A model generated the notes under the pieces. The model saw only the letters and a list, made by a program, of their open reading frames with translations, was not told the origin of the DNA and did not search any database. Shown piece by piece: positions 36,746 to 50,100 of a stretch of 64,000 nt of DNA. A program made the translations under genes and the position numbers. Each line of letters starts with the position of its first letter. The stretch's first letter is position 1. This DNA is from Lanius collurio (taxonomy: Eukaryota; Chordata; Aves; Passeriformes; Laniidae). Location of the stretch: contig JACBWW010000017.1 in assembly GCA_020086605.1 (NCBI GenBank), forward strand, positions 10,480,424 to 10,544,423, written 5' to 3'.

Positions 36746-37659
36746 AAGCTGTTCTGGGGGGAAATGGTGCAGATTGGAGTCCCTTGAGCTCAGTTTCACC
36801 TCAGGCCAAGGGGCTATTCGATCTGGGCAGTTTTGTGGTGGTTTTTCTTTTCCCCAGGGGTGGATGTGGGTTTCCTGGAATAAGTGTGCACTTCCATGTG
36901 CTAAATTGCACTTTTCTCTTGTGGCTGTTCAGAGTGAATTGTGGAGGGCTGAAGCATGCTAATGTGGAGAGTTTGCACTGTATGTACCACATAAGCCATT
37001 CCAGGGAGATTTTAGTCTCCAAGGATAGCAGCCCAACATACCTAATGAACACTGTTACTTTCTATTATTTCCTGTAAGAGAAAGTGGAGAGAGATGATTC
37101 ACTAAGGAAATCTGCATAATTAGGGTCCATCATTTCCTACAGATGGGAACATCACAGGCAAAGCAGAACACTTCCCCCTATCCTTTTAGCAATTCTTCTC
37201 AAGTAGCTGCTAGCTTCTCCACCTCTTGGAAGGGAGAATATGGAGCTAAAGCCAAAGAAATCTTCACCAGGAGAACTGCTTCCCCCTTGCTGCAACTGTT
37301 ACTTCTCCCCAGCTTTCTAACTCCACATCTTTTCTGCTTAGGAAATGTACGGTTCAATTTTGTTTTCTCTTATGATGATTAGGTTTATGACAATTTATAA
37401 ATCACATACTAACCACAAACTGAATTTTGGTCTGGCAGCTCAGGAACAGCATGTTGGTGTGCTGAGGCCTGGTCTTTGCCAGGATCTGCCCAATGCCATG
37501 GGAATGGCACAGACTTCTATCAGATCAGTCCTTGAAGACAAGCAGTCTTAAATCCCTGCTTTGGCCAGCTTCATATTTGCTCTGCCTCTGTCCCAGCACA
37601 CAGGGTGACCCTGTGTGAGGTTTGCGTGCAAGGGATTATTTAGCCTGTGGTCACCACGT
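36746..37659. other. Unique sequence, no gene recognised
   Basis: No repeat or exon recognised. A 153-codon plus-strand frame overlapping the CA repeat (36616-37077) shows no known domain and depends on the repeat. Confidence 0.5.
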
Positions 37660-37681
37660 GGGGAGGAGGGAGGGAAGGGGG
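37660..37681 (+). other. G-quadruplex candidate
   Basis: G runs of 4, 3, 3 and 5 separated by loops of 4, 1 and 2 bases satisfy the canonical quadruplex pattern on the plus strand. It lies about 40 bp upstream of a T20 tract. Confidence 0.7.
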
Positions 37682-37718
37682 ATGTTGAATAGTTCAAAAT
37701 GGTGATAAATGTGGAATC

Positions 37719-37738
37719 TTTTTTTTTTTTTTTTTTTT
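37719..37738. repeat. Poly-T tract (T20)
   Basis: Twenty T in a row. Read on the minus strand it could be a poly-A tail, but I recognise no processed gene copy in the sequence at higher coordinates that would precede it. Confidence 0.93.
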
Positions 37739-38480
37739 GTATTACAAGAAGTGAGTGGCACACATTTCTTAATGCTTAAATAATTTCTAGATAGTGGTGT
37801 ATTATGAGATAAAATTCACTGCTACCAGCAGTGGTAGATCCCACTCTACTCCACCAGCTCCTGTTCAGGGCTAGCTGTGGCATAGATTTGGACAGCCCTC
37901 CTCCCTTGCCTGGGCTAGTTTAACTCACTACTTGGGCAGAAAACTAATTCAAAGAGGGTGAGGAGGTGAGGAAAGGATGGGAGAGGAGTAGGAGAGGGTT
38001 AGATTTCTGCTGGCTCAGTGAGTTAAAGCAGCCCAGGAACACATCTGGAAAATGACACAACAAGTGTAAAGGAGAAAGCAGGGCCATAGGGCTAGGAGCA
38101 GGGTAGGGGAGAAATCAGAGGGAAGATCAGTATTTCAAAAGCAGCCAATTCTTTTACAGTCTAGATTGCTCTTAGAACAGCACTCTTTGTATCAGAATTA
38201 AGGTAAAAAATACCAGTCTAGGATAACTGCAAGTTAGGCATCATCAGAGTGGGTTTGCTTTTAAAACCACTTCAATGGAAAAATCACCCACATGCAAAGG
38301 TTGGTGAGGGCAGACACAAAATGTGCAAATAAGGCCTGAGTTTACCTTCATTCAGCTCTGAGCAACTGAGCAACGTCAGAGCTGGAATGTCATGCCTGAG
38401 GATGTCTACTGACCTGTTCTACCTTCAAAACTTTTCTCAAGGTTTTTTTTCAGCTGAGTGTTTGCATTTATGTCTTGTTC

Positions 38481-38508
38481 TCTTATTCTGCAATTCTTAT
38501 TCTGCAAA
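38481..38508. repeat. Two-copy 14-bp tandem duplication
   Basis: tcttattctgcaat (38481-38494) is followed by tcttattctgcaaa (38495-38508), differing only in the last base. Confidence 0.92.
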
Positions 38509-39289
38509 CTGGTAGGAGAGGCTTGGAACCTGGATTGCTTGATATCTTTAATATAGTTTTTTAGTTTTTGATGTGCTTCAAAAAGAAATTTTGTGAGAAG
38601 TGAACAACCTATAACTCTTCAAAAGAAAATCCTCAGAATATTACATTACATAGTGTTGAGCAAATTAAGGTATCAAACAGATTTTCTAAAAAGTGTTCTT
38701 GTGTCAACAGATTATCATAATCTCAATTTTCTGGTAAAGTATGTGGACTGTATACTTTTCAGTTTGCTTTTTTACTTCTCTTTTGTTTTTTAATTTATGA
38801 AATTATCTTATCTCCAATGTTAATCCACTTTTCTTAGTAGCTCAATACATTATCCAAATAATCATTTTTCACAACTCTGAACTCAAGTCCAGCAGAAGGG
38901 GGAAGTTTCATGGATTCTGTGAGAAAGCCTTTCCTTGTAGGGCCCTAAGAATTATGAGTCTGGATGGCTTTTGTACACAGTCATAAGCACCTCATTTTTT
39001 TGTGCTAAACCTTCAAAAGGTAGAAATTAGCCCCTCTGCCTTCCACCTTTTAAAATGAGAATAATTAGCCTCAGCTCCACAATAGCTGGAAACTTTAAAG
39101 TTACATCTAAAACCTGTATTGTATTTGAAGAGGGATGGAAATGTTTTATGCTTTTTATTTTCTTCCAGTACTGTTAATACTGCTACTGCTTTGTAGATCA
39201 ATAATCGCTTTTCCTAGGCAATAGCATAGTTCATAAATTAGGGGAGTCCTTTTGGGCAATAATAAAAGCCATTTTTGTGTTGTGATTAA

Positions 39290-39760
39290 TTTATTATAAA
39301 GTATTCATCAGCACACCTCTTTGGGGAGGAGCAGATTGTGAACAGGGCTAACAAATGGCAGCCTGCCGCTCACAGAGACTACAGACCTCACAGATTTGCC
39401 CAAAAAGCAACTGCCTGAGGTTTCTTATCTCTTCTAAAGTTTCACACTAAACCGAAGACCTCGACAAGAACTTCCTGTCCCCTTGTAAAAGCCTCTCACC
39501 TAAAAACTGCTGGAAACTTGTGACCTTCAAAGGTGAGATCTGAATATCAGCTCTCCCCTTGTGCCACTTTGCAATACAAAGGAACCTCTGAGCTTTAATT
39601 GTCAGACAAAAGACTCTCTTTTAGCCTGCACAGTCCCTTTAATTAGGGTCTGCATGTGTATACATCAGTGACCTTTAATGGCAGGCCATTAGCACCTTTA
39701 AACATTACACCCTGATTGGTTTAGAGTCTGTGTGCAGAGAATGTTTTCAGTATTAAAGGT
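39290..39760. promoter_or_regulatory. Candidate developmental enhancer / conserved noncoding element
   Basis: A complex, non-repetitive stretch with several homeodomain-type cores. TAATTA lies at 39640-39645. A symmetric pair, TAATGG (39676-39681) and CCATTA (39686-39691), is separated by CAGG. ATTGG (reverse CCAAT) is at about 39714-39718 and a TCF/SOX-like TACAAAGG is near 39575-39582. There is no repeat family and no coding frame of note. The clustering suggests an enhancer, but each motif is short and conservation was not tested. Confidence 0.25.
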
Positions 39761-40164
39761 CTCTTTAATCTAAGGGAAAGGATAATAAGATCCATTGCTT
39801 GGAAACAAAAGTATGCGGAATTTTGTACCTGCTTGTTCTACACTGAAGACACCTTGCCACTGACAAACCTTCCCCAGGTGTGGTCTCATTTGGAATTTAA
39901 AGCCCCTTACTGTTGACAAAATGAAATCAGTAAAGAGTGGTAAACAGCAGGAAAGGAGTGTAAAGCGTAGAGGGGTATTACACATCTGGCCACAGAGCTG
40001 TTTATGACTCAGTAAACAGAGCTCAGCTGAATCCCTGTAACCGGCTCTCCCCTGGGGCTCCATCACAATCCTTGGGGCTGGGTTCTTTCTCCAACCCTCA
40101 GCCCAGTGTTACCACCATCAGCCTTTGTGGTGCTGCAGACTGAAATAAGCAAATGAAATAATTT

Positions 40165-40187
40165 GGGGGGGGTGGAGGGGAAGGGAG
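40165..40187 (+). other. G-rich tract, G-quadruplex candidate
   Basis: A run of eight G is followed by TGGA, GGGG, AA and GGG. The long run can supply two G tracts, so four tracts with short loops are available on the plus strand. Confidence 0.6.
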
Positions 40188-43100
40188 GAAAGGCAATGAA
40201 GCCTAGCCCCCAGCCTAGCCTTCTTCTCAGTTGGACCAAACTAGATTAATTAATTGATCTGCTTCATGGCAAGACCTCCTCAACCACTGAACCCACAGAA
40301 GAAGGAAGAGTGCTTTGTGGTTCAGAGTAAGGAATCACTGCTGCGGGGTAGTGCCACAGTATTGCTGCCAAGCATTTAACTTTTGTCTTTTATATGCTGT
40401 TTTGCAAGGTGAAGTAGTCAAAACATTGAAATTATCAGCTTAGTTATATGGAAAAGCTGCAGAACAAAACCTTGTAGAAATCTGAAAGGTTAACCTCAGT
40501 TCTCTGGCAAGGTCTCCTGCTACAGGATTTTCCTCACCTGCAGCTTTCCAATAAGAAACCCCTTCCTCTCTAGGAAGCATAATGCTTCATGGTCCTGGTG
40601 ACTGTGTCTGTTCTGGTGATACTTTTTCAGGCTTTTGACTAGGAAATTGTTTATGGTCCTTTTAAAAGAAAATAATCTGAAACAAAGAAAGGTGTGAATT
40701 AGTTCTACAAAACCATAGCAGCAAACTTAGTCTCAGTTGTTTTAGGAACATATTTACCACTTAAAAATATAATACTTTCCATTATGTTTATATATGGTCC
40801 CCTTCTGACTCACCCAATGATTTTCATTGTAACTTCCCCACTCCTTTGTACCCTTTCAGGACAGGCCTATCTGGTCACCTTCTGCTCTCTAACACTCTAA
40901 TGTCCCAGAGACTGCCCTTTTCCACTTCACATTCTGGACAGAAGCACATTTCTCACCTCCACAGGCATTCCAGCAATGAGGACTCTGGGATCCCACCTCT
41001 ACCTTTACCTTCCTGATAGCTGTAAATCTCTAATCTCTCCCTTCAGAGCACCTATTAAGATTTTCAAACTCTTTTCTTACAGAGAACTCAAAGGCCTAGT
41101 GAATCAGGGAAACAAGGGCAGGCCTTAAAACGTGGAATTGTTAAACCCATTGCATTCTAGGTAGGTGCCAGAAGTCCATGGACAAGGACTTAGAGGAGTT
41201 CTGAGGTGGGTAAGAGACACTAATCATTATTTCAGTGCTGAAGGTACCACCCCCACTTTCAAACAGCAAGCTGGTACAGATTGCAAAGGTATAATTTCAA
41301 ATCATATTTTGCTGCAGATACCTGACCTGGGTGAAACTGGGAAAAAACAGTGTGTGTGGATCCTCAGGAACCAGGACTCAGACAGCCAGCAGTCAGTTTT
41401 GCATCCTGATCCTGCACAACCAGTAGATGCTACTTCCTGCCAACACACAAACAGCTGGAACAACTTAGATTATTGTTGTCGGATGTGAGAAAATGTTCCT
41501 TTACTTTCCTTCGGCTTCTTATTTTCTTTTCCACTGGTCTCCTCCTCACATAGAAGCTGTTAGCCAAATCTGCATACAAAGCTCTCTTCCCTTCTCCCAG
41601 ACTTGTTATCTGGCTTAGGCAGACACCCAAGTCCCTTCAGGCTTCAAAGTTTTCAGCATGCATGCCAAGAACCAGCCATGTTTCGTTCACTCCTTCTCCT
41701 CTCAACCTCCCCCTGACATCTCCAGGCTGTAAAACTCCAAAAGAGAGTTTTCAGCTATCCAGAGACCAACTGTTTATCATAGCAATACCCACCAGGGTTC
41801 CTGGAGGAGTCACTGCAATGAGACTGAGCATTCCACAAGCACTGGAGAGAGCAAACATAGGCCATGTCTTTGAGAGAATGCCCATGTGATGCTGACCCTT
41901 CCCCTGCCAAAGCCCAAAATAACTTGTTTAGGAGAGTAAAAACACAGTTAGTCATCACTCCCTGCAGATAAGCACTTGTAATCTGACAGTGCTGGGTCAT
42001 GTTTGCTGGGCAGATAAGTTGGAGGCTGAGGCACAGGAAGTGCTTTGGCCAAACAATGCTTGTGGGGATGCCTGGCCTGTCCCCAGTTCCTGAATTAGCA
42101 ACATCCTTTTTCAGCTCTGCAAGAGGTGTAGTGGCACCAGTCTAAGCAAAGCAGGGAAAATCTTTGTAAAGAGGTCCTTTTGCCACACTGACCTAGGGCA
42201 TGGTGTTTATAAGAGGAATTATCTGTGGTCCTGTGCAACCAATCTCCTGCATGGTTCTAGTATAGTCAGCCTGCCTACACCACCTCCGTTAAAGATCTGT
42301 GACCACTTGGAAACTCTTTCCTCTTTTTCTCTCATGCAAGAGCATCATTCACAAAGCAGTGTGCATCCCACACTGTGAAATATTGGGGGCCTTAGGGTGT
42401 CTCTCCAGAACACCAGCTGTTACGGCAGAAAAGAACTCCCAGACATCAAGCCTCCAAATAAGAAATATTTGTGAGTACAAAAAAAGGAAATGGTTGGGAG
42501 ATCAAGAATTTCACTCACAGGCTACTGAAAGAGGACAGGAAAATACCTGCTTCTTACATTTCCTTCTTACCTTCCAGAGCTGGCAATTCAAATCATGTTA
42601 GTGATTACAGCCACTGAGCACCTTGCTAACTTGGAGCCAAATAGGAACAGAGTCCAGCAAGGGCTTCTAGACTCCCAACATCACAGCTTGTATGTTCCAG
42701 AAAGATCTGATGGGGTTTCACCACAGACAAGGGCAAAGCTTAGAGAGAAACCACAGGTCTTTGGATTTTCATTAGCTGAGCTCATTCAGCTGACATGGTA
42801 AAGCACAATCAGGTGGATATAGAAATCCAAAAGGATGCTCTGCACCCAATTTAAGGGTAACATTGCAGCTTAAAAAATTAATGCATTTTACACTGTGTGG
42901 TGAAGTAGTTCTACCTTCAATGAATAAAATGTACTCAACTTGATGACAACCCCTTGAGATCATTTCAGCCATTTACAATGGTGCACTACACCACTGAAGA
43001 GACCACAGCTTCTCTGTGGTAGGCAGGGACAGTAGCAGTCTCCTGCTATCTCATTTCTAACTATGTTCAAAGAAGTGCTCTTTTACCATTCAAGGTGCTT

Positions 43101-46100
43101 GCAGCAGCTGAAGAGGGTTTTCCTCTCCATGCATTCACCACTGAAACGTCCCAAGGGCAACTAGTTGGAAGCAGTGGTAGTCTGCTTTCTGAGCTAAGTT
43201 GTACTCACCTCTCTTTGCTCTTGAATGGGCATTTAAATTCTTCTTTCAGTATTTGTGCTACAGCTATATTTTAAAGCTTTGCTCAAATATTCATTGTCTG
43301 GTTTTGTTCTAGATAAAAGTGTTAAAGGACTCTGTGATTCAGAAGGTTTTTGCTCATTTCACTCAGTATCTACAGAAATCATGGGAGTGAATGATGGAGT
43401 TTCCATGCAGTGTCCTGTTCATCTGTGGCAGACCAACCAAATGTACATGGAATGCTGGCAAAAAAAGGAGCTCACCTAAAGCAGCCACAAATTTCACATG
43501 GGGAAAGATCAATAATTAAAAATTAATTGAGTAACAAGGAAGTTAGAATAGCAAAAGACATCCACAACCATTAATGATGTGTGCCAAGATCTTTATAATT
43601 TATTATCTGTATTTTTGACAGGCAAAACCACTACTTTTTTTATTATGACTTCTCACATTTTGTAATTGAAATTGTGGCTTTCAAAAAGTTTATGCCAGCC
43701 AGTCTGTGGGGCTTTGGCCTCAACTCCATACATAAAGGAGCTCTTCTTAACCATGATTCCCATTAACAGTGTCAGAGACTGTAAGGAGAAATTCTCTGCT
43801 AAATGCAAATATGACTGTTATGCAGGTTATCCTTGGTATCTAGTTAGTGTATCCAGTTGTTATGGAAGTCTGGGGTGAGCAGCAGGGATGCAGATGTCTG
43901 CTCTGTGGATAACTAAGGTTAAGTGAGATGACTCTGAATGTGTTTTTTCACAGTGCAATCTCTTCCAGCAAATCCACCTTTATTTTCTGTGTCCTGAACA
44001 GACCAGAGAGGATATCAATGCAAGCCATCTTCATTAGGTGTCTGTTTATGTTCATATCTTTGGGCAGTTTGCTATCATCCTTCCAGAAAAAGATGCAAAT
44101 GGTAAATAAAGTGTTTCAGAAATCTCTAGCTTGGCCCCTTAATCTTGGAGATTTCTGATTAGACATCTTCAAATAGCCCACGAACACTTAGGAAAATATC
44201 CCATATTGCAGTGAAACAGAAAAAGCATAATTCATGGGAATTGTTCCTTCAACTTGAACAGATTTTTTGTTCACATCCAGTGCTTTCAAATGGAAGTGCA
44301 ATTGGACAGCTTTCCATTTGCATGGCATTTTCTAGTCTGGGACATAACAGGAAAGGATCTTAGATTTAGTGGGTAAGTACTGCTTTGACTAATCTGGCTA
44401 TTTGAACTCAGCAGATGCAAATGTGGACAATTTGGAAAGCACCTGCTGTCTCCAGGGATATTTGTGAAAATGAGGTGCTGTCTCTCTTGAGGCTTATCTT
44501 GGCAAACAAAACCCAGTAAAACTAAGCCAAATATTGCAAAACATCTCTTACTATTTTACATGTCTACTTTTTTAGTGGTGGTGGTTGGTGCAGGGTTTTT
44601 TTAATCTATGAGAGCAAATAGATCCTAATTAAGTTAAATCAATTGAAGGGGGCAGAGAGAGAGAAAAGGAAAGAAGAATATTTCACACAAACTATTTTTG
44701 GTTTTGCTTTCACAAAACTCTTTTTCTTTCTTTGTTTAGATGGCTGGGCTCGGATTCAGCTAAAACAGCTGATTCCAATAAAGAAGTACTGGCAGCTTTC
44801 AGACCTGCTTTCCCCCTTGAATCTAAGAGAAAAACAGAAAAGAGTTTGCAAACTTTTCCAAGTGGACCTGGAGGGGCTCACTTTCTAGAATTTGAATGTC
44901 TGGCAGAAGAACTCATGTTAATTATAACATCTTAATGCTCTCAGCTTCCCAAACCCTTTCCCAGCCTTTTCCCAGAGCAGGAAAAAGGAATGTGCAAGAC
45001 TTCTATTGCCAGAGAATGGTAAAATCAGGAACCTCGACTTCTTCCCTTTCTCCAGCTGAACCCACACCTGCCTTGGACAGGTCTATCCATAACAGATGTC
45101 AGTGTCATGTGTCATCCTTGTAGCTTGGAATTGCTGTGATGTGAGACCACAGCAAACTGAAAGCCCGTATCCTGCTAAGACAATTTGTCAGTCTTCACTC
45201 GTAGCAAGCCGTGTGGTGATGCCACTGCTAGTTAAAGGGTCAGTAGGATTTTTATTTCAAGTTACCTGTTCTTTTTGAGGCCTCTATGCCTTCTCTCTTG
45301 TGTGATATAGAATTCCTCTTGCAACAAGCCACGGGTCTGCCTCAGAAGGCTAGGCCCATAACAGAGTGCCTGAGAAGGCATGCAAGGATGACTCAATTAC
45401 CTGCTCCTCATTAAGGACTCTGTCTTCCCAATGGCTGCATCACTGCAGTGAAGAGCAGCTGGAAATCCACTGCACATTTTCAGACTAAACCCTTCCTTTG
45501 CATAGGCAGACAGATTATGAGCAAATAGCTAAATGGTTTTGGCTCCTTAAATATTCTCCATGTTAAAAAGGACATGATTTTTCAGTCTGGCCAAGCAGCA
45601 CATGGGTTCATTGTGAGAGGAATATGAGGAATCGTTCTATATATGTGTTTCAGGAAAGCTGAGTACAACAGTGATACAATATGATTCTGGGAATGGATCA
45701 ACATCCCCCTAGAGACTCTGGTTTGGTCTGGGACTGAGATGTCCTGAGGAAGAATTTCACAGCTGGCCCTGCTTCCTGTTCCAAATGTATCTGTAGCATA
45801 TCCTCCAGTGCAATCCCTTGGATGTCACAATGCCCCTGTATGCCAAGAGAATCTCCAACTGCCCAGCCAGGGATGCTTTTTACAGCCCTTTCTGTACAGC
45901 AGAACAGTGGATGCCATAACTTGACCCAGAATGCTTATCTTGTAAAAGACTCTGTTGTTCAAGCTGGAATTGAAAGGAGTTTAAAATATTTTTTAACTAT
46001 TATTTTAATATAAATATCATGCCTTCTATCAAGAGCTAGTAGTTTATTTTCCAAGTTATATTTCACCTCTGAACACTGTTTTCTGCCCATTTATATCTCA

Positions 46101-47162
46101 AGCTTCCTTTTTTTTTCATGTTTTTGTATGTGTAATGACTTACTTCTACATTTAATGAAAATGGAAAAAAGCATGGAAAATTAATATAGAGCAAATAATG
46201 TTTCACCTGCCATCACAGAGGGGAAACAAAGAAATCAAATAAAATAGTATTATCTTCTGAGACCTGTAGTGTCCATATATATTTGTATGCATTCTTCACT
46301 TTATCATTGTTCCTACCTTCTGATATCTGTTTGTAATTTTTATCCTGGACTTCTAATACATTATTCAAACAATGAATATCTCCTAATTTCCACTATCTTC
46401 TCTGATAACCTTGAGCCTCTTTTTATCTCAAAAACTAAGCAAATGAGTCTGTTTTATTTTTGTATGCTGTTTGCTGAGCCTCAGCTAAGCTTTGGATTTG
46501 AAATACTCAGACTTAGTGGAACCATAGGTTTGAACACAAGCAAGTTAAACTTTCCAACACACAAACCTGAAGTGGAACAATGTTCCTCAATGAATAAATT
46601 CCTTCTCAAAATCACACCCAAAATGACAGGCTTGAATGGACACATTAAAACCAGGCTTTCTTAGAGGTTGCCTTGTAGATGAGTAAGTTCTGAAGACAGA
46701 GCCCCTCATGGGCCATAAACTTCTACTCACCAGCTCCTGTTTTATGGAGCTCAGAAGATAAAATGTGCATCTGCACAGATCTCTGCTGCAGCAGTACAGC
46801 ACACAGAGAGAAAGTATTTTCAAGGGACTATGAAATGAAGCTAGTCAGTATACTGTGAATCCAAATCAACACACTAAACTCCACCCAAAATCCAATAAGC
46901 AATCAACATAAATCACAGGGCACCCAAAATATAATAATCTCAGCATTTCTCCAGTGAATAGCTGGAATCCTTTTCTCTGTTCTAGCAAAATTATTCCAAC
47001 AGTTTTAAGAAGCATAGTTTACATACATCATTTTAGTGTGGGTTTACACCTATGCATGAAGATTGTACTTGTCCACATACAAAGGTAAAAAAAGCTTTTC
47101 CAGCTGCTATTCTGATAATCATGGAATAACTGAGAATCAAATCAGACAGTTCATTGGTAAAC
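40188..47162. other. Unique AT-rich sequence, no gene recognised
   Basis: About 7 kb with no identifiable repeat family, RNA gene or exon. The 45390-45560 part is more evenly composed, with a TTTGCATA octamer-like site (45497-45504), and may be regulatory. A polypyrimidine-AG junction near 44740 is followed by open frames, but without a recognisable protein. The frame at 46269-46664 (131 codons) is in the chance range. Confidence 0.5.
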
Positions 47163-47182
47163 AAAAAAAAAAAAAAAAAAAA
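47163..47182. repeat. Poly-A tract (A20)
   Basis: Twenty consecutive A, followed by acccaaaca. No processed transcript is recognised upstream. Confidence 0.93.
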
Positions 47183-50100
47183 CCCAAACAAATAGCTGAC
47201 AAGCACCTGCAATCCAACAGAAAGATATATTCCTCATAATAATCCCATTTTTTATCTGTTTTGGGCATAGTGACAAGATGACAAACTGGCTACAATAGGA
47301 CTGGGTCTAGACCATTGCTCTACTAAGAAATCCTCATGGAAGACCAAACAAAAAAAATTATTTGGAAAAAAAATAGTAATGTAACTTTTCAAATAAAGAA
47401 AATGAAGTAACCAAGGACAAATGAACAGGATTGTTGTTTGTACATAATCTTTTTCCTCATCCACTACATTTTTGCTTCCAGGCAATTTCTTTACTGTGGA
47501 GTAGAAAAAAACTCTTCCTTGTATATTTTGGGTCCTAGACAAGCTATTTTTGTCACCTCTGAGGCCTGACTGGCTTCTCCCAGCACCGTCCTTCCATCTC
47601 CCCGTTCCCCTGCCAGGTTCATCCTGCACTCTCTTCATCCCTTTGTGTCTAAACAAGCTCATAGACCTGAGGAGGAGGAACCACCTCCCCTTCCCCCAAG
47701 CTCCTCACCTCCCAATGGCTCTCTTAGGGGAAGATATGTAGAGTTGTGAAGATACCAGTAGAGCAAATGTCATCCAACACAAAGCTCACTTAAGTTTCCT
47801 ATGAGCATGTGGCAGTACCAGTCAGACCCAGGAACTAGGATTTAACAGTGCCATCTGGAGCAGAGGAGAGAACAGATAAAAGCTGATGTGTGTCTGTTCA
47901 GTGAAGGCAGCCTAACCAGGACTTCACACCAGCACTTTCAAAAGCCTGTTTTCAAGCTGAGCAAGGGAAACAGAGCAGGATAAACTCTTGCAAAATAGTA
48001 GTTCTCAGAGGAGATAAACTAGCTGTCTGAGGTTACTTACAAGGATTTTCTCTGGGTAAAGAGTAAGAGCAGAGCAGTGCACACTACTCAGGTTTGTAGA
48101 CATTTTAACAGTCTCCTGTGAATAGCCAAGGAGATATGCATAACTTCTCTGACTTCATCCAACAGTAGAGGGAAAGTCATTTGCCAGCCCAACAGTCTTC
48201 ACATTGTGCCCTGACAAGCTTTGATTACATATATATGTGTATATTGCATTTATATACGTGAGAGTATACAGAGAGAAAACCTGTAATTTTTGTCTCATTG
48301 TGACCTTGCCAATAAGCTTTATACCCCCACCAGCCATATCACTGCTGTTTTAATCGAAGTTACTGACCTGGGCTCTTGAAGTAACTACTTCATTTACACA
48401 GGACCTAGTGCCTCCTGCTAGAATTTAATAGCTGAGAAACACATGGTTTCAGCCTCCAAGTTGTGACCCAAATGTCACCCATCTCTTCCCTACTACACAG
48501 AGCATGACAAGAACAAAAATCAAGCAGAAATATTGCAGCATTTCTGCTGCAGAAATATTGTACTGAATCCACAGTGGTAAAGTCCATCTGAAAGCAGTCT
48601 GATTTTTCTCTCAAGTATCTCATGTCAGTCATGGAGTAGAGCCAGGTGGGATTCTTCTCGTAGATATCTGCAAACTAAAGCAACTGGGGGATTTGGTAAA
48701 TCCTTTGGGAAATAAATTTCTCCTTTGCTTCCAATGTTGTGAAGGGTATTAGAACTTTTACCCTAGTTTTGCTGCAGCCAGGTGACTTCTGCTTGACAAT
48801 ACTCCGTGAGATTACCGCCTGCTTTCTGGGCCTCTGGAACTGCTCTGGAGGATCACAATCAGTGTGATCTCCAAGGGAAATGTCACAGAGGGGGTCTCAT
48901 CAGTACAGTGCCAATAGAAGAAGAAATTATCTTCCTCAGGGTCCAAACAAGACTTTCATCTATTTTTTTAGTAGAAAACATCAAAACAGGAGTCCATTTC
49001 TAACAATAGAGCCATGACCAAATTTATGATCACCAGCCCTGTGTCCAAACCTGGTCTCAGGTCAAACAGCTCAAAGATTCTTGAGGCTCCAAACAGCCAC
49101 TACCTCACACCACTGAGTGCCAGAAAGCCCTGCACCGTGCAATGAAACAGAAAGCTCCCTAACTCATACCCCCTTTTTCCTGTGGCTCCCCCTCTGCAGA
49201 GACTGAATGAATCCCCAGCCACCTGTCAAGCTGTGCCTTTCCTCCTGCTCTCTTGGCATCTTGCTTTTTATTCCCTACCTGTCACACGCAGGCAGCAGAG
49301 CTGGCCACCCAACACCTTCTGCTATGAGTCATTCCTCTGAAAAGTACCCCAGAAAATCCTCCATCCTGCCAATCATTTTAAAGAGCCCTTCAGTAGTTTT
49401 CCCAGTGGGTGGTATTTTTTAAGAGCCATGATTTTTTTTGTCAGTTGCTAATCTGGAAAGAAGGTCAAAACCTCTGTGAATATATACACTGTTGAAAGTT
49501 CTATTGCTGGTGTATGTTTAAGTTATCATAAAGACCTGTGAGAGGGGAAAGTGTCTCAATTTCTAATTGCAAAAGCAAAAATCTTCAGAAGGGGAGCAGC
49601 AGAGAAGATCAAGGAATTTGGCAGTGTATGTATTCTGGAAATAAATGATTTTCATTTCTTTCAAGGGTGAATAAAAATGAAATATTAAAGGATAGAAAAA
49701 AACCTTTTACAATAACTTTTGAGGCTATACCTCATCTTATTGTTTCAGTAATCAAATACTTTATCAAGCAAAAAGAGATTTTAATTTGCTATTTTAAAAA
49801 TTCCCCAGCTGGAAATAGTCTAATCTCTAAAGGAAAGAGTGCCAGATGCATAGGACAAGAACAGTAAAAGCTTTAACCCAGCAGTCTTCCTCTTATCTCC
49901 ACTGATAAGAGGAAATGAATGAGTCAGCAGATCAGAGAGGAAGAAATGGAGTGTGTCGCTCCAGCAGTTCTAAAACACGTGAACCCAAGAAAATGTCTGA
50001 GTTATCAAGCAAACTTTTAATGTTAATAAAGAATTTCATTGGAAGTCAATGGAAGGATTTCAAGTTTGACAGCATAATAAGCCAGAGTTTCTTTGTACCC

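Larger units (their letters stand above)
37739..40164. other. Unique sequence, no gene; enhancer-like stretch at 39290-39760
   Basis: Non-repetitive apart from a two-copy 14-bp duplication (38481-38508). The 39290-39760 part is described separately. Confidence 0.5.

Noticed and set aside
36616..37077. 153-codon frame with a Thr-His run
   Set aside because: It depends on the CA microsatellite and shows no other protein features.
44735..44890. Polypyrimidine-AG junction followed by open frames
   Set aside because: No good donor site in a matching place and no recognisable peptide; such acceptor-like sites are frequent in AT-rich DNA.
47163..47182. A20 run as the tail of a processed pseudogene
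   Set aside because: The sequence before it shows no coding similarity, no polyadenylation-signal context tied to a known transcript and no target-site duplication I could find.
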